Assembly (NCBI GenBank): GCA_963668595.1
Contig: OY764876.1
Span: 4,154,001-4,218,000, forward strand
From: GWE2-42-39 sp963668595
GTDB taxonomy: Bacteria; Bacteroidota; Bacteroidia; Bacteroidales; Prolixibacteraceae
Direction: 5' to 3'
DNA length: 64,000 bases
Shown: in pieces, positions 34,211 to 44,067 of the stretch
How positions within the stretch are numbered: the first letter of the stretch is position 1
How the letters are laid out: every line of letters starts with the position of its first letter
The notes under the pieces: model-generated
Told to the model about the DNA's origin: nothing
Seen by the model: only the letters and a program-made list of their open reading frames with translations
Databases searched by the model: none
Position numbers and translations under genes: made by a program

Positions 34211-35668
34211 ATGAAACAACTGAAAGACATCATCAATGCCGTAACTGTTACGGAAATCTACGGGAATACCGATGTTGCAATCAATGCAATTCAGTTTGAT
34301 TCCCGCAAGGTTCAGCCCGACGATGTGTTTGTGGCTGTAAAAGGTGTTCATGCCGATGGCCATTTGTACATTGATAAAGCTATTGAGCAAGGAGCTGCGG
34401 TTGTTGTTTGCGAGACGATGCCTGAAATCAAAGTCGATCCGGTCGTTTATGTTCAGGTTGAAAATGGTCAGGCTGCAACCGGTTTGCTGGCTGCTGCCTA
34501 TTACGGAAATCCTTCGGATAACCTCAAAGTCGTGGGAGTGACCGGGACTAACGGAAAAACAACTATTGCTACCTTATTGTACAAGACATTTGTAAGTCTG
34601 GGATACAAAGCCGGGCTTATTTCTACTATTAAATATTATATCGGAGAGCAAGAATTTCCTGCATCACATACTACGCCCGACGCTTTGCAAATTCAATCGT
34701 TGATGGCAGGTATGGTTGAGGCTGGTTGCGAATATTGTTTCATGGAAGTTAGTTCGCATGCAGTGCATCAGGAACGCATTGCCGGGATTCGTTTTGCCGG
34801 CGGTATTTTTACCAACTTGACGCACGACCATCTGGATTATCACCACACTTTTGCCGAATACCTCAAAGCCAAGAAAGCATTTTTCGATAAGCTTCCCCGT
34901 GAAGCCTTTGCATTAACCAATGTGGACGATAAAAACGGATCGGTCATGCTTCAGAATACAGTCGCTTTGCGTCAATCGTATTCGTTGCGCGGCTTAGCCG
35001 ATTTTCATTGTAAAATTCTGGAAAAACATTTTGATGGAATGTTGCTGAGCGTTGACGGACAAGAAGTGTGGACTCATTTTACAGGAGTATTCAATGCCAG
35101 CAATTTGATGGCTGTTTACGGAGCTGCACGTTTGTTGGGCGAAAATCAGGACGATCTGTTGCGCATTTTGAGTGAATTGCGCCCCGTTGCAGGTCGTTTC
35201 GAGATTATTCGTTCTCCGGAAGGAAAATATGCCGTAGTTGATTATGCACACACTCCCGATGCTTTGAAAAATGTGCTTTCAGGAATAACCGAGATTCGTA
35301 CCGGGAATGAGCAACTGATTACTGTTGTGGGGGCCGGTGGCGATCGCGATCGTACCAAACGTCCGAAAATGGCATGGGAAGCGGCAAGCCTCAGCGATAA
35401 AGTTATTCTCACTTCGGATAATCCCCGTTCGGAAGAACCCTCTGCAATTATTGCTGAAATGATGTCCGGTGTGGAAGCGCATCAAAAATCGCGAGTGTTG
35501 TCGATTGAGAACCGCAAAGAAGCAATTCGGACTGCCTGTATGCTGGCTCAGCCCGGTGACATTATTCTGGTGGCAGGCAAAGGCCACGAGGATTATCAGG
35601 AAATCAAAGGGGTGAAATACCATTTTGATGACAAAGAAGTGATCAACGAAATTTTCATGAATAAATAA
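34211..35668 (+). CDS. murE: UDP-N-acetylmuramoyl-tripeptide synthetase (meso-diaminopimelate adding)
   Basis: A 485-residue Mur ligase that adds the third amino acid to the peptidoglycan precursor. The ATP loop is VTGTNGKTTIATLL, the carbamoyl-Lys region follows, and the C-terminal domain has LTSDNPRSEEP. The DNPR motif marks enzymes specific for meso-diaminopimelate rather than lysine, as expected in Bacteroidota. No murF follows, so the last ligase of the pathway is encoded elsewhere. The gene starts 21 bases after ftsI and ends 8 bases before mraY. Confidence 0.97.
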   Translation: MKQLKDIINAVTVTEIYGNTDVAINAIQFDSRKVQPDDVFVAVKGVHADGHLYIDKAIEQGAAVVVCETMPEIKVDPVVYVQVENGQAATGLLAAAYYGNPSDNLKVVGVTGTNGKTTIATLLYKTFVSLGYKAGLISTIKYYIGEQEFPASHTTPDALQIQSLMAGMVEAGCEYCFMEVSSHAVHQERIAGIRFAGGIFTNLTHDHLDYHHTFAEYLKAKKAFFDKLPREAFALTNVDDKNGSVMLQNTVALRQSYSLRGLADFHCKILEKHFDGMLLSVDGQEVWTHFTGVFNASNLMAVYGAARLLGENQDDLLRILSELRPVAGRFEIIRSPEGKYAVVDYAHTPDALKNVLSGITEIRTGNEQLITVVGAGGDRDRTKRPKMAWEAASLSDKVILTSDNPRSEEPSAIIAEMMSGVEAHQKSRVLSIENRKEAIRTACMLAQPGDIILVAGKGHEDYQEIKGVKYHFDDKEVINEIFMNK

Positions 35669-35676
35669 ACGCGACC

Positions 35677-36930
35677 ATGCTGTATTATTTGTACGAACTA
35701 CTGAAAGATTTTGATTTGCCCGGATTGGGGATGTTTCAATACATCTCGTTCCGGTCGGGAGCAGCAATTATTACTTCTCTGTTGATTACTCTTGTTTTCG
35801 GGAAAAAGCTGATTGGCTTTCTTCAGAAAAAGCAAATTGGCGAAGAAGTACGCGATTTGGGATTGGAAGGCCAGCTTCAGAAAAAAGGAACCCCTACAAT
35901 GGGGGGAATCATTATTTTGACCTCTATTCTGATTCCTACGATTCTGTTTGCGCGGCTGGATAATGTCTATATTTTATTGATGCTGATTACTACTGCATGG
36001 TTGGGAGTAATTGGTTTTGCTGATGATTATATCAAAGTTTTTCTGAAAGATAAAAAAGGCCTGGCTGGTAAATTCAAGATTCTCGGCCAGGTGAGCTTGG
36101 GTTTGATTGTAGTAGCAACCTTATTCTTTTCGGATGGAGTAGTTGTGCGCGAAAAACAATATGATACTCGTGGAAATGCGCAGAAAGAAGTGGTGTTGGA
36201 TCAGGAAACAGGACGCGCCAGCATGCAGTTTGTGACCAAAGAAACCAAATCAACCAAAACGACTATTCCGTTTGTCAAAAATCATGAATTTGATTATGCC
36301 TGGTTGGTTTCATTCATGGGCAAAAGTGCCCGTTCGTGGGCAGCTTGGCTGGTGTATGGGATTATCATTATTATAATAATCACTGCTGTTTCAAATGCCT
36401 CCAATCTGACTGACGGAATCGATGGTCTGGCAACGGGTACCTCAGCGATTAGCGGTGCTACCTTTGGTATTTTGGCCTATGTAAGTGGTAACGTTATTTA
36501 TGCCGACTATTTGAATATCATGTATATCCCCAATGTGGGTGAATTGTCGGTATATATTGCTGCGTTCATCGGCGCAACGGTGGGTTTTCTCTGGTATAAT
36601 TCCTATCCGGCACAAGTATTTATGGGCGACACCGGCAGTTTGGCATTGGGTGGAGCGCTTGCCGTATTCGCGGTAATTATCCGCAAAGAATTCCTGATTC
36701 CGATTTTGTGCGGCATTTTCCTGGTCGAAAATTTATCGGTGATGATACAGGTTGGTTGGTTTAAATATACCAAACGAAAATATGGTGAAGGACGTCGTAT
36801 TTTCCTGATGAGTCCGATTCATCATCATTATCAGAAAAAAGGTATTCCTGAAGCCAAAATTGTTACCCGCTTCTGGATTATTGGAATTATTCTGGCTGTG
36901 GTAACAATAGTAACCTTAAAAATGCGCTGA
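35677..36930 (+). CDS. mraY: Phospho-N-acetylmuramoyl-pentapeptide transferase
   Basis: A 417-residue membrane enzyme that makes lipid I from UDP-MurNAc-pentapeptide and undecaprenyl phosphate. It has ten membrane helices with the catalytic blocks FADDYIKVF, NLTDGIDGLATGT and FMGDTGSLALGG, and the HHHYQKKG loop. It is about 55 residues longer than E. coli MraY because of a soluble insertion around residues 150-205 (from REKQYDTRGNAQ to KNHEFDY), which is typical of Bacteroidota. It lies directly between murE and murD. Confidence 0.97.
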   Translation: MLYYLYELLKDFDLPGLGMFQYISFRSGAAIITSLLITLVFGKKLIGFLQKKQIGEEVRDLGLEGQLQKKGTPTMGGIIILTSILIPTILFARLDNVYILLMLITTAWLGVIGFADDYIKVFLKDKKGLAGKFKILGQVSLGLIVVATLFFSDGVVVREKQYDTRGNAQKEVVLDQETGRASMQFVTKETKSTKTTIPFVKNHEFDYAWLVSFMGKSARSWAAWLVYGIIIIIIITAVSNASNLTDGIDGLATGTSAISGATFGILAYVSGNVIYADYLNIMYIPNVGELSVYIAAFIGATVGFLWYNSYPAQVFMGDTGSLALGGALAVFAVIIRKEFLIPILCGIFLVENLSVMIQVGWFKYTKRKYGEGRRIFLMSPIHHHYQKKGIPEAKIVTRFWIIGIILAVVTIVTLKMR

Positions 36931-36933
36931 TTC

Positions 36934-38271
36934 ATGCAGCAACGAATAGTCATATTAGGTGCAGGCGAAAGCGGAACCGGAGCAGCAATCCTGGCAAAGA
37001 AGCAAGGATATGAGGTGCTGGTTTCCGACTTGGGAACGATAGCCGATCGCTACAAGCAGGTATTGCAGCAATACTGCATCCGCTTTGAGGAAGGTCGTCA
37101 TTCCGAAGAAGAAATTTTGACTGCCGATTGCGTGGTGAAGAGCCCGGGTATTCCGGAGAAAGCTCCACTGGTGAAAAAACTGAGAGAAAAAAATATACCG
37201 ATTTGGTCGGAAATTGAGTTTGCCGGAAAATATACCGATGCAAAAATGATTTGCATTACTGGTAGCAACGGCAAAACGACGACTACCATGCTTACCTATC
37301 ATTTGCTGAAAAAAGCCGGACTAAATGTGGGCCTTGCCGGCAATGTAGGGAAAAGTTTTGCATGGCAGGTGGCAGAGGAAATTTTCGATTATTATGTGCT
37401 TGAGCTGAGTAGCTTTCAGTTAGACGACATGTACGACTTTAAAGCGCATGTGGCTATTCTGCTCAATATCACTCCCGACCATTTGGATCGCTACGAATAC
37501 AAAATGCAGAATTATGTGGACGCTAAGTTCCGCATCATTCAAAATCAGGATGAAAACGATTTTTTCATCTACTGTGCTGATGATCCGATTCTTCATGAAG
37601 AACTGAAAAAGCGGGAGATCGCAGCGAAAAAAGTGCCTTTCTCATTGGGCAAACCTGCTGTAAATGCAGCTGGAATTGAGAATAATGAAATGATTATTAA
37701 CTGGGAACAAAATATTTTTAGCATGTCAATACACGATATTAATTTACAGGGAAAACACAATGCCTACAATTCAATGGCTGCAAGTTTAGCTGGTTCTGTT
37801 TTGCAAATCAGAAACGAAACTGTTCGCGAAAGTTTGGCCGAATTCAAAGGGGTAGAACACCGCTTGGAGCGTTTCCTGAAAGTTCACGGGATTGATTTTA
37901 TCAACGATTCGAAGGCAACCAACGTTAATTCGGCCTGGTATGCACTCGAAAGCATGACGACCCCAACTATTTGGATCGTGGGCGGAGTAGATAAAGGCAA
38001 TAATTACGACGAACTGAAAGACTTGGTGCGCGAAAAAGTAAAAGCAATTGTTTGCCTGGGAAAAGAAAACCAGAAAATTATTCAGGCATTCGGCGAACTT
38101 GTTCCTGACATTGTTGAAACAAAAAACATGACCGACGCTGTTCGTTCGTCGTATTATTTGGCAAAAGATGGCGATACTGTATTGCTTTCTCCTGCTTGTG
38201 CAAGTTTCGATTTGTTTGAAAATTACGAAGATCGTGGCCGTCAGTTTAAAGCAGCGGTGCGCGATTTATAA
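36934..38271 (+). CDS. murD: UDP-N-acetylmuramoyl-L-alanine:D-glutamate ligase
   Basis: A 445-residue Mur ligase that adds D-Glu. It has the N-terminal UDP-binding Rossmann part (IVILGAGESGTGAAILAKK), the ATP loop CITGSNGKTTTTML, the LELSSFQLDDM block specific to MurD, NITPDHLDRY, and the C-terminal FINDSKATNVNSAWYAL motif. All catalytic landmarks are intact. It starts 3 bases after the mraY stop. An ATG is used and no Shine-Dalgarno sequence is seen. Confidence 0.97.
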   Translation: MQQRIVILGAGESGTGAAILAKKQGYEVLVSDLGTIADRYKQVLQQYCIRFEEGRHSEEEILTADCVVKSPGIPEKAPLVKKLREKNIPIWSEIEFAGKYTDAKMICITGSNGKTTTTMLTYHLLKKAGLNVGLAGNVGKSFAWQVAEEIFDYYVLELSSFQLDDMYDFKAHVAILLNITPDHLDRYEYKMQNYVDAKFRIIQNQDENDFFIYCADDPILHEELKKREIAAKKVPFSLGKPAVNAAGIENNEMIINWEQNIFSMSIHDINLQGKHNAYNSMAASLAGSVLQIRNETVRESLAEFKGVEHRLERFLKVHGIDFINDSKATNVNSAWYALESMTTPTIWIVGGVDKGNNYDELKDLVREKVKAIVCLGKENQKIIQAFGELVPDIVETKNMTDAVRSSYYLAKDGDTVLLSPACASFDLFENYEDRGRQFKAAVRDL

Positions 38272-38293
38272 TTATTGAATGCAGTAATAAATC

Positions 38294-39496
38294 ATGAATT
38301 TTTCTATCGGGAACATATTTAAAGGCGACAAAGTACTGTGGGTGGTACTGGTTTTTCTCTCGCTTATTTCAATGTTGATCGTTTATAGCGCAACAGGAAA
38401 ATTGGCTTACAATGAAGCAGGAGGAAATACCGTTTATTACCTTTTTAGGCAGTCTGTTTTTATTTTGCTGGGCATTGGTCTGATGCTTTTTCTTGTGAAT
38501 ATGGTTCCTGTGAAAGTATATGCCATGTTGGCCAATCTGATGGTCGGAATAACTCTTTTTGCACTGGTTGCTGCGATTGTCCAGTTTAAGCTTGATGCAA
38601 CGAAGATGACACCGCGTTCGCTGAGCCTGGGGTTTGCCAGTTTTCAGCCTGCCGAATTGGCTAAGATTTCACTGGTAATGTATGCTGCTAAAATGCTCTC
38701 GAAATACCAGAAAACCAAAGAAGAAATACGACATGCGTTCTTGTGGGTAACTGGCGTGAGTGTGGTGGTTTGCGGCATTATTTTTTATGGAGACATTTCT
38801 ACTTCTGCTCTTATTTTCGGAAGTATCATGGCCATGATGTTTGTGGGCCGTGTTCCATTGAAATACTTTTTTATGCTGGTGGCAGCAATAATGTTATTGG
38901 CAGTACTTATTTATTTTACAGCCGATATTCTGCCCAAGAGTTTTGGTCGTGTACATACTTTTAAAGAGCGTATCGACGATTTTGTTTATGGTGATGATAA
39001 CTCGAAGGAGGGAACAACGCAGGCCGACTTTGCCAAACTTGCCATTTACGAAGGTGGTTTGATCGGAAAAGGCCCGGGAGCCAGTGAGGTAAGTAACTAT
39101 ATGGAAGCTGGCTATAACGACTTCATTTTTTCAATTATTATTGAAGAATATGGTTTCTTCGGGGGAGTGATTGTTTTGCTTTTGTACCTGATATTTTTTT
39201 ATCGGGGAGGGGTAATTGTCCGAAAGTCGGATCGAACTTTTCCTGCGTTTTTGGTTACCGGACTGGTGTTTGTGATTATTTTTCAGGCAAGCATAAATAT
39301 GGGGGTTTCGGCGGGCGTTTTTCCGGTTACCGGACAACCTTTGCCCTGGATCAGTCTTGGTGGAACATCGATGCTATTTACTGCTATCGCTTTTGGTACG
39401 ATTTTGACAGTTAGTCATCATAACAACAAACAAAAGGCTGCTCAGGAACAGCTGGTTGTAATTGATACTCCGGATGAAGATCAGGAGTTGAAATAG
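38294..39496 (+). CDS. ftsW: Septal peptidoglycan glycosyltransferase FtsW
   Basis: A 400-residue SEDS-family membrane protein that polymerises septal glycan strands with FtsI. About ten membrane helices carry the SEDS blocks: LGFASFQPAELAKISLVMYAAK, the periplasmic loop with GLIGKGPGASEVSNYMEAGYNDFIFSIIIEEYGFFGG, and VTGQPLPWISLGGTSMLF near the end. The catalytic Asp of SEDS proteins falls in the DFIFSI region. Sitting next to murG and murD, it is FtsW rather than RodA. Confidence 0.94.
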   Translation: MNFSIGNIFKGDKVLWVVLVFLSLISMLIVYSATGKLAYNEAGGNTVYYLFRQSVFILLGIGLMLFLVNMVPVKVYAMLANLMVGITLFALVAAIVQFKLDATKMTPRSLSLGFASFQPAELAKISLVMYAAKMLSKYQKTKEEIRHAFLWVTGVSVVVCGIIFYGDISTSALIFGSIMAMMFVGRVPLKYFFMLVAAIMLLAVLIYFTADILPKSFGRVHTFKERIDDFVYGDDNSKEGTTQADFAKLAIYEGGLIGKGPGASEVSNYMEAGYNDFIFSIIIEEYGFFGGVIVLLLYLIFFYRGGVIVRKSDRTFPAFLVTGLVFVIIFQASINMGVSAGVFPVTGQPLPWISLGGTSMLFTAIAFGTILTVSHHNNKQKAAQEQLVVIDTPDEDQELK

Positions 39497-39521
39497 AACG
39501 ATAAATAAAAACGAAAGACAA

Positions 39522-40622
39522 GTGAAAAAGTTAAAAGTAATAATCAGTGGCGGAGGTACAGGAGGACATATTTTTCCTGCGATTTCCATTGCAAACGAAC
39601 TGAAAGAGCGGGTTCCTGATGTGGATATTCTTTTTGTCGGAGCATTGGGGCGCATGGAAATGGAACGTGTTCCTGCCGCAGGTTTCCCAATCGAAGGATT
39701 GCCGGTAATGGGTTTTCCGCGGAAACCATCTCTTCGCATGATTACTTTCTTTTTCAAATTATATAAAAGTTTGAAAATGGCCCGGGCAATTGTGCGCCGT
39801 TTTCAACCTGATGTGGCAATTGGTGTAGGTGGCTATGCCAGTGGCCCGCTATTGAAGGCTGCTGTGCGCAAAGGGGTGCCGGCAATTCTTCAGGAACAGA
39901 ATTCCTATGCTGGGGTGACCAATAAATTATTGGCAGGTAAAGTGCGTAAAATTTGTGTGGCTTATCCTGAAATGGAAAAATATTTTCCGGCAGACAAAAT
40001 TGTGCTGACAGGAAACCCGATTCGCAAAAATTTGTTGGAAAAACAGGCCGATAGGACAACAGCAGCTGAATTTTTCGGTCTTGATGCAGCGAAACCGGTG
40101 GTTTTAGTTGTCGGTGGAAGTCTTGGCGCCGGAAGTTTGAATCAAAGTATTCTGCAAAATCTCGATTTGATTGCTATTTCTGGAGTACAGGTACTGTGGC
40201 AATGCGGATCGTATTATTATGCAGGGGTGCAGGAAAAAATAAAAGATAGCAAACCCTCGAATTTGGTTTTGACTGAATTTGTTAGTCGGATGGATTTGGC
40301 TTACGCGTTGGCTGATGTGGTTGTTTCTCGCGCTGGTGCCGGGACAATCTCAGAACTTTGCTTATTAGGGAAAGCTTCGGTGTTGGTTCCATCGCCCAAT
40401 GTGGCCGAAGATCATCAAACAAAAAATGCAATGTCGCTGGTGAAAAACGATGCTGCAATGATGATTGCTGATCGCGACGCGAATGAAAAACTTTGGACTG
40501 CGGTATTTGCGTTAGCAAACGACACCGCGAACCGCGAAAAACTGGAGAAAAATATTTTGAAATTGGCCAAGCCCAATGCGGCCAAAGAAATTATTGACGT
40601 TATTCTGAATGAATTGAAATAG
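39522..40622 (+). CDS. murG: UDP-GlcNAc:undecaprenyl-PP-MurNAc-pentapeptide GlcNAc transferase
   Basis: A 366-residue GT28 glycosyltransferase that converts lipid I to lipid II on the cytosolic membrane face. The first loop is VIISGGGTGGHIFPAISIA, the second glycine-rich loop is VGVGGYASGPLL, and the C-terminal UDP-GlcNAc site is VVSRAGAGTISELCLLGKASVLVPSP followed by EDHQTKNA. Translation starts at a GTG (39522) with a purine-rich stretch (AAAGACAA) before it. It lies 25 bases after ftsW and 3 bases before murC. Confidence 0.97.
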   Translation: MKKLKVIISGGGTGGHIFPAISIANELKERVPDVDILFVGALGRMEMERVPAAGFPIEGLPVMGFPRKPSLRMITFFFKLYKSLKMARAIVRRFQPDVAIGVGGYASGPLLKAAVRKGVPAILQEQNSYAGVTNKLLAGKVRKICVAYPEMEKYFPADKIVLTGNPIRKNLLEKQADRTTAAEFFGLDAAKPVVLVVGGSLGAGSLNQSILQNLDLIAISGVQVLWQCGSYYYAGVQEKIKDSKPSNLVLTEFVSRMDLAYALADVVVSRAGAGTISELCLLGKASVLVPSPNVAEDHQTKNAMSLVKNDAAMMIADRDANEKLWTAVFALANDTANREKLEKNILKLAKPNAAKEIIDVILNELK

Positions 40623-40625
40623 GGT

Positions 40626-42014
40626 ATGCAAGACCTGAAAAACATAGAGCAAGTTTATTTTCTCGGAATCGGAGGAATTGGCATGAGTGCACTGGCGCGG
40701 TATTTTAAACACTGCGGATTGCCGGTGGCTGGCTACGACCGTACCGAAACAGAACTAACCAAAAATTTACAGGCAGAAGGAATTGCTGTGCATTATACCG
40801 ATGATCCGGCTTTGCTTCCGGTAACTATTACTCCTGAAAATACGCTGGTAATTTATACGCCGGCAGTGCCTGCTAGTCATACTGAGCTGAATTATTTGAA
40901 AGAAAAGAATTTCAGTATAAAAAAACGATCGCAGGTGTTGGGGCTTATTTGTAATCCGCAACAATGCATTGCTGTATCAGGAACCCACGGGAAAACATCT
41001 GTTTCAACCATGATTGCTCATTTGCTGAAATCTTCATCGAAGGATTGTAACGCAATTTTGGGCGGAATCTCAAAAAATTTTCAAAGTAATTTGGTGCTTG
41101 CTGAAAAGGAAACTCCATATATTGTTACCGAAGCCGATGAATTCGATCGTTCGTTTTTGCAATTGCAGCCAACAATGGCTGTGGTTACCTCAATGGACCC
41201 CGATCATTTGGAGATTTACGGCACTCACGAGGCCATTATTGACGCGTTTAATACGTTTGTCGGGCAGATAAAACAAGGGGGAGTGGCTTTGGTGAAAAAA
41301 GGATTGAAAATTAGTAGATCATCCAATCAATACATCCGGCATTATATGTATTCGTTATCGGAGCAGGCCGACTTTTATGCTCAGAATGTTCGTCTGACGA
41401 AGGGGGCATATCAGTTTGACCTGTTTACTCCGGATGGTATTGTGGAAAATTTGACACTCAATTATCCCGGTCTGATGAATGTGGAGAATGCCGTTGCTGC
41501 TTCGTCCATTGCGTGGCTGGCGGGCTGCAGTGCCGACGAAATTCGCGATGCACTGGCAACTTATCAGGGAGTGAAACGAAGGTTTGATGTTCATCTGAAA
41601 AATGATAAATATGTGCTGATTGACGATTATGCACATCATCCGGAAGAATTGAGGGCAACGATTACGTCGGTTCGGGATCTGTATAAAGATGCTTTTGTAA
41701 CGGGAGTTTTTCAACCGCATTTGTTCAGCCGGACCGCCGATCTTGCCGATGGATTTGCGCAAAGTCTCAGTTTGCTCGATGAAGTGGTTTTGCTGGATAT
41801 TTATCCGGCACGCGAAGAACCAATTCCGGGTGTGAGTTCGGAGTTGATTCTGCAAAAAGTGACTCAGCCAAACAAAAGTATTTGTCCGAAGACCGAATTG
41901 GTCGAAAAAGCAGGATCGTTCCGTCCCGGAGTCGTACTGATGATGGGTGCCGGGGATATTGATACGTATGTAGAAAAAGTGAAAAATATATTGATCGGAA
42001 AACAGAATGTTTAG
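40626..42014 (+). CDS. murC: UDP-N-acetylmuramate:L-alanine ligase
   Basis: A 462-residue Mur ligase that starts the stem peptide by adding L-Ala. It begins with the UDP-binding YFLGIGGIGMSALARYF, has the ATP loop VSGTHGKTSVSTMIAHL, the EADEFDRSFLQL block and the C-terminal IDDYAHHPEELRATI. These are diagnostic of MurC rather than Mpl, which lacks this cluster context. It overlaps ftsQ by 8 bases, so the two are probably coupled in translation. Confidence 0.97.
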   Translation: MQDLKNIEQVYFLGIGGIGMSALARYFKHCGLPVAGYDRTETELTKNLQAEGIAVHYTDDPALLPVTITPENTLVIYTPAVPASHTELNYLKEKNFSIKKRSQVLGLICNPQQCIAVSGTHGKTSVSTMIAHLLKSSSKDCNAILGGISKNFQSNLVLAEKETPYIVTEADEFDRSFLQLQPTMAVVTSMDPDHLEIYGTHEAIIDAFNTFVGQIKQGGVALVKKGLKISRSSNQYIRHYMYSLSEQADFYAQNVRLTKGAYQFDLFTPDGIVENLTLNYPGLMNVENAVAASSIAWLAGCSADEIRDALATYQGVKRRFDVHLKNDKYVLIDDYAHHPEELRATITSVRDLYKDAFVTGVFQPHLFSRTADLADGFAQSLSLLDEVVLLDIYPAREEPIPGVSSELILQKVTQPNKSICPKTELVEKAGSFRPGVVLMMGAGDIDTYVEKVKNILIGKQNV

Positions 42015-42756
42015 GTTAATTTTGAAAATATTTGCATGGATACTTCTGGTTGCTTCGCTGGGCTTTACCGGATGGTTTGCCTGGTCGCAATGGTCGCGGG
42101 TGAGCTGTCAGAGTATTTCTGTACAAATAGTGAAAGGTTCGCCCCGTTTTTTGCAGGAAAACGACATTCTTGAACTGGTGAAAAATACCGATCCTACTTT
42201 GTTGGGAAAGAAGTTGGATTTAATCAATACTGAAACACTGGAGCGTAAACTCGAAAAATTGGAAAATATTCGCTCGGTACAGATTTATCGCCGAATCAGT
42301 GAAAAATCGTTCCGGTTTAGCGGTAAACTGATTGTAGAGGTAGAACAACGTACGCCGGTAGTTCGGATTAAAACGGCAGAATTGGATTATTTCCTGGATA
42401 AAGAGGGCGCAAAAATCCCGATTTCACCCAAATTTACGGTGAAAGTGCCGGTAGTGACAGGCTCGGTAACCAGCGATTTTGCCGTGAGCGACTTGTTGCC
42501 TTTTGCCGGTTTTGTGTGGGGCGATCCGTTTTGGAAAGCGCAGGTTGAACAAATATTTGTGAAAGAAAATCACGAGATTGTGGTAATTCCACGGGTCGGA
42601 AATCATGTAATTGAGTTCGGAACGGCAGAGAATTATCAGGAAAAATTGCGGAATTTGAAAGCAGTGTACCAACAGGGATTTAGTAAAACCAGTTGGGAAA
42701 AATATACGATTATTAGTTTGAAATATAAGAATCAGGTTGTTTGCACAAAAAGCTAA
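42007..42756 (+). CDS. ftsQ: Cell division protein FtsQ (DivIB-like)
   Basis: A 249-residue bitopic protein. One N-terminal membrane helix (about residues 4-24) is followed by a POTRA domain (ISVQIVKGSPRFLQENDILELVKN) and a beta domain with PVVRIKTAELDYFLDKEGAKIPIS, the usual FtsQ core. FtsQ bridges FtsL-FtsB and early division proteins. The start overlaps the end of murC. The downstream ftsA begins 5 bases after the stop. Sequence conservation in this family is low, but position and topology are clear. Confidence 0.92.
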   Translation: MFRLILKIFAWILLVASLGFTGWFAWSQWSRVSCQSISVQIVKGSPRFLQENDILELVKNTDPTLLGKKLDLINTETLERKLEKLENIRSVQIYRRISEKSFRFSGKLIVEVEQRTPVVRIKTAELDYFLDKEGAKIPISPKFTVKVPVVTGSVTSDFAVSDLLPFAGFVWGDPFWKAQVEQIFVKENHEIVVIPRVGNHVIEFGTAENYQEKLRNLKAVYQQGFSKTSWEKYTIISLKYKNQVVCTKS

Positions 42757-42761
42757 GTGAT

Positions 42762-44042
42762 ATGGCAAGGAACGAACAGGTTTTTGCAGCGGTTGATTTA
42801 GGTTCTACCAAGGTGGTAGCTGTCGCCGGAAAGAAAAATGAAGAAGGAAAAATTGACATTGTCGGGTATGGGAAAAGTATGTCTCAAGGCATCAAACGAG
42901 GCATGGTACTCAATATTGATGAGGCTTTTGCTGCCGTAAGCGAAGCTGTGCGCCAGGCCGAAGATTGCTTTGGTGGCGATATTGAGCAGGTATATGTGAA
43001 CCTGACCGGGCAACAAATGAAAACCTTTACAACCAAAGTGCAGAAGTATTTGTCGCCGGGAAGTGTAGTTTCCGATGAAGATGTGTCGGCAATGTATGCA
43101 CAGGCTTCTCAGGTGCCGCTTCCTGAAGGATATAAAATATACCATATCAATCCACAACTGTTTACAATTGATAACGAAGCGGATATTGTCAATCCGGTAG
43201 GAATAGCCGGAGAAAAAATAGAGGCTGAATTCAAAATTTATACTGCTCCGGAAGTGTACGAGCAGAACATTAAAAAATGCTTCGATCGCGGAGGAATTCA
43301 GGTTGGTAAAGTGGTGATTGATCCGGTTGCCTGTTCCGAATCTATTTTGTCTGAAGATGAAAAAGAAGCGGGAGTGATTCTGATTGATATAGGTGGTGGC
43401 TCAACCAAAATGTCGATTTATCACGACAATTTGCTTTGCTTTTCATCGGTGATCCCTTTTGGTGGGCATGTTATTACACACGATATAAAAGAAGGTTGTT
43501 CCATTTTGCTCCGTCAGGCTGAGTCGCTGAAAACGCAGTTTGGTCAGGCGATGGGCGATTTTGCTCCCGAAGACAAGGTGGTAACCATTCCCGGCATCTC
43601 GGGTTGGGAACCGAAGGAAATATCTTTCAGGAGTCTTGCGTTTATTATTCAGGCTCGTATGGAAGAAATTATTGATGCAATTTGTTTTCAGCTTGAACGA
43701 TCAGGCTGTCTCGATAAGGTTGGGGCTGGTATTGTAATTACCGGGGGAACGTCATTGTTGCCCAACTTGAATCAGTTAATTAAATTTCGTACTGGTTTGG
43801 ATGTGCGAAAAGGAACTCCTATCCTGAAAAATATCTCAGGGTGGAAAGAAGTGGAAGATCCGCGCTTCGGTTCGGTGCTCGGATTGCTCTCATTAGCTGC
43901 AAATGAAGAAGAAGGAAGAAAAGAAATTCGCAAAAAGAAGAAAAAAACTTCCGAAACAGGCTTCTTCAGTCAGGTGAAAAAGCAGGTAGCCAAACAGGTA
44001 ACTATGTTTTTCGAAGACGAGCAGGATACGGCAATGTATTAA
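42762..44042 (+). CDS. ftsA: Cell division protein FtsA, actin-like membrane tether for FtsZ
   Basis: A 426-residue actin-like ATPase. The phosphate-1 loop is AVDLGSTKVVAVAG, the 1C domain follows (about 85-160), and IDIGGGSTKMSIYH and ITGGTSLLPNL are the second phosphate and adenosine loops. The last 27 residues form the membrane-targeting amphipathic helix: SQVKKQVAKQVTMFFEDEQ, where hydrophobic V and F residues recur every three or four positions. FtsA binds the FtsZ C-terminal peptide and anchors the ring. I chose the ATG at 42762; a Met seven codons earlier overlaps ftsQ. The tail closely resembles the end of the next protein. Confidence 0.95.
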   Translation: MARNEQVFAAVDLGSTKVVAVAGKKNEEGKIDIVGYGKSMSQGIKRGMVLNIDEAFAAVSEAVRQAEDCFGGDIEQVYVNLTGQQMKTFTTKVQKYLSPGSVVSDEDVSAMYAQASQVPLPEGYKIYHINPQLFTIDNEADIVNPVGIAGEKIEAEFKIYTAPEVYEQNIKKCFDRGGIQVGKVVIDPVACSESILSEDEKEAGVILIDIGGGSTKMSIYHDNLLCFSSVIPFGGHVITHDIKEGCSILLRQAESLKTQFGQAMGDFAPEDKVVTIPGISGWEPKEISFRSLAFIIQARMEEIIDAICFQLERSGCLDKVGAGIVITGGTSLLPNLNQLIKFRTGLDVRKGTPILKNISGWKEVEDPRFGSVLGLLSLAANEEEGRKEIRKKKKKTSETGFFSQVKKQVAKQVTMFFEDEQDTAMY

Positions 44043-44067
44043 ATTGAAACAAGTTTTCGTCAGGCGT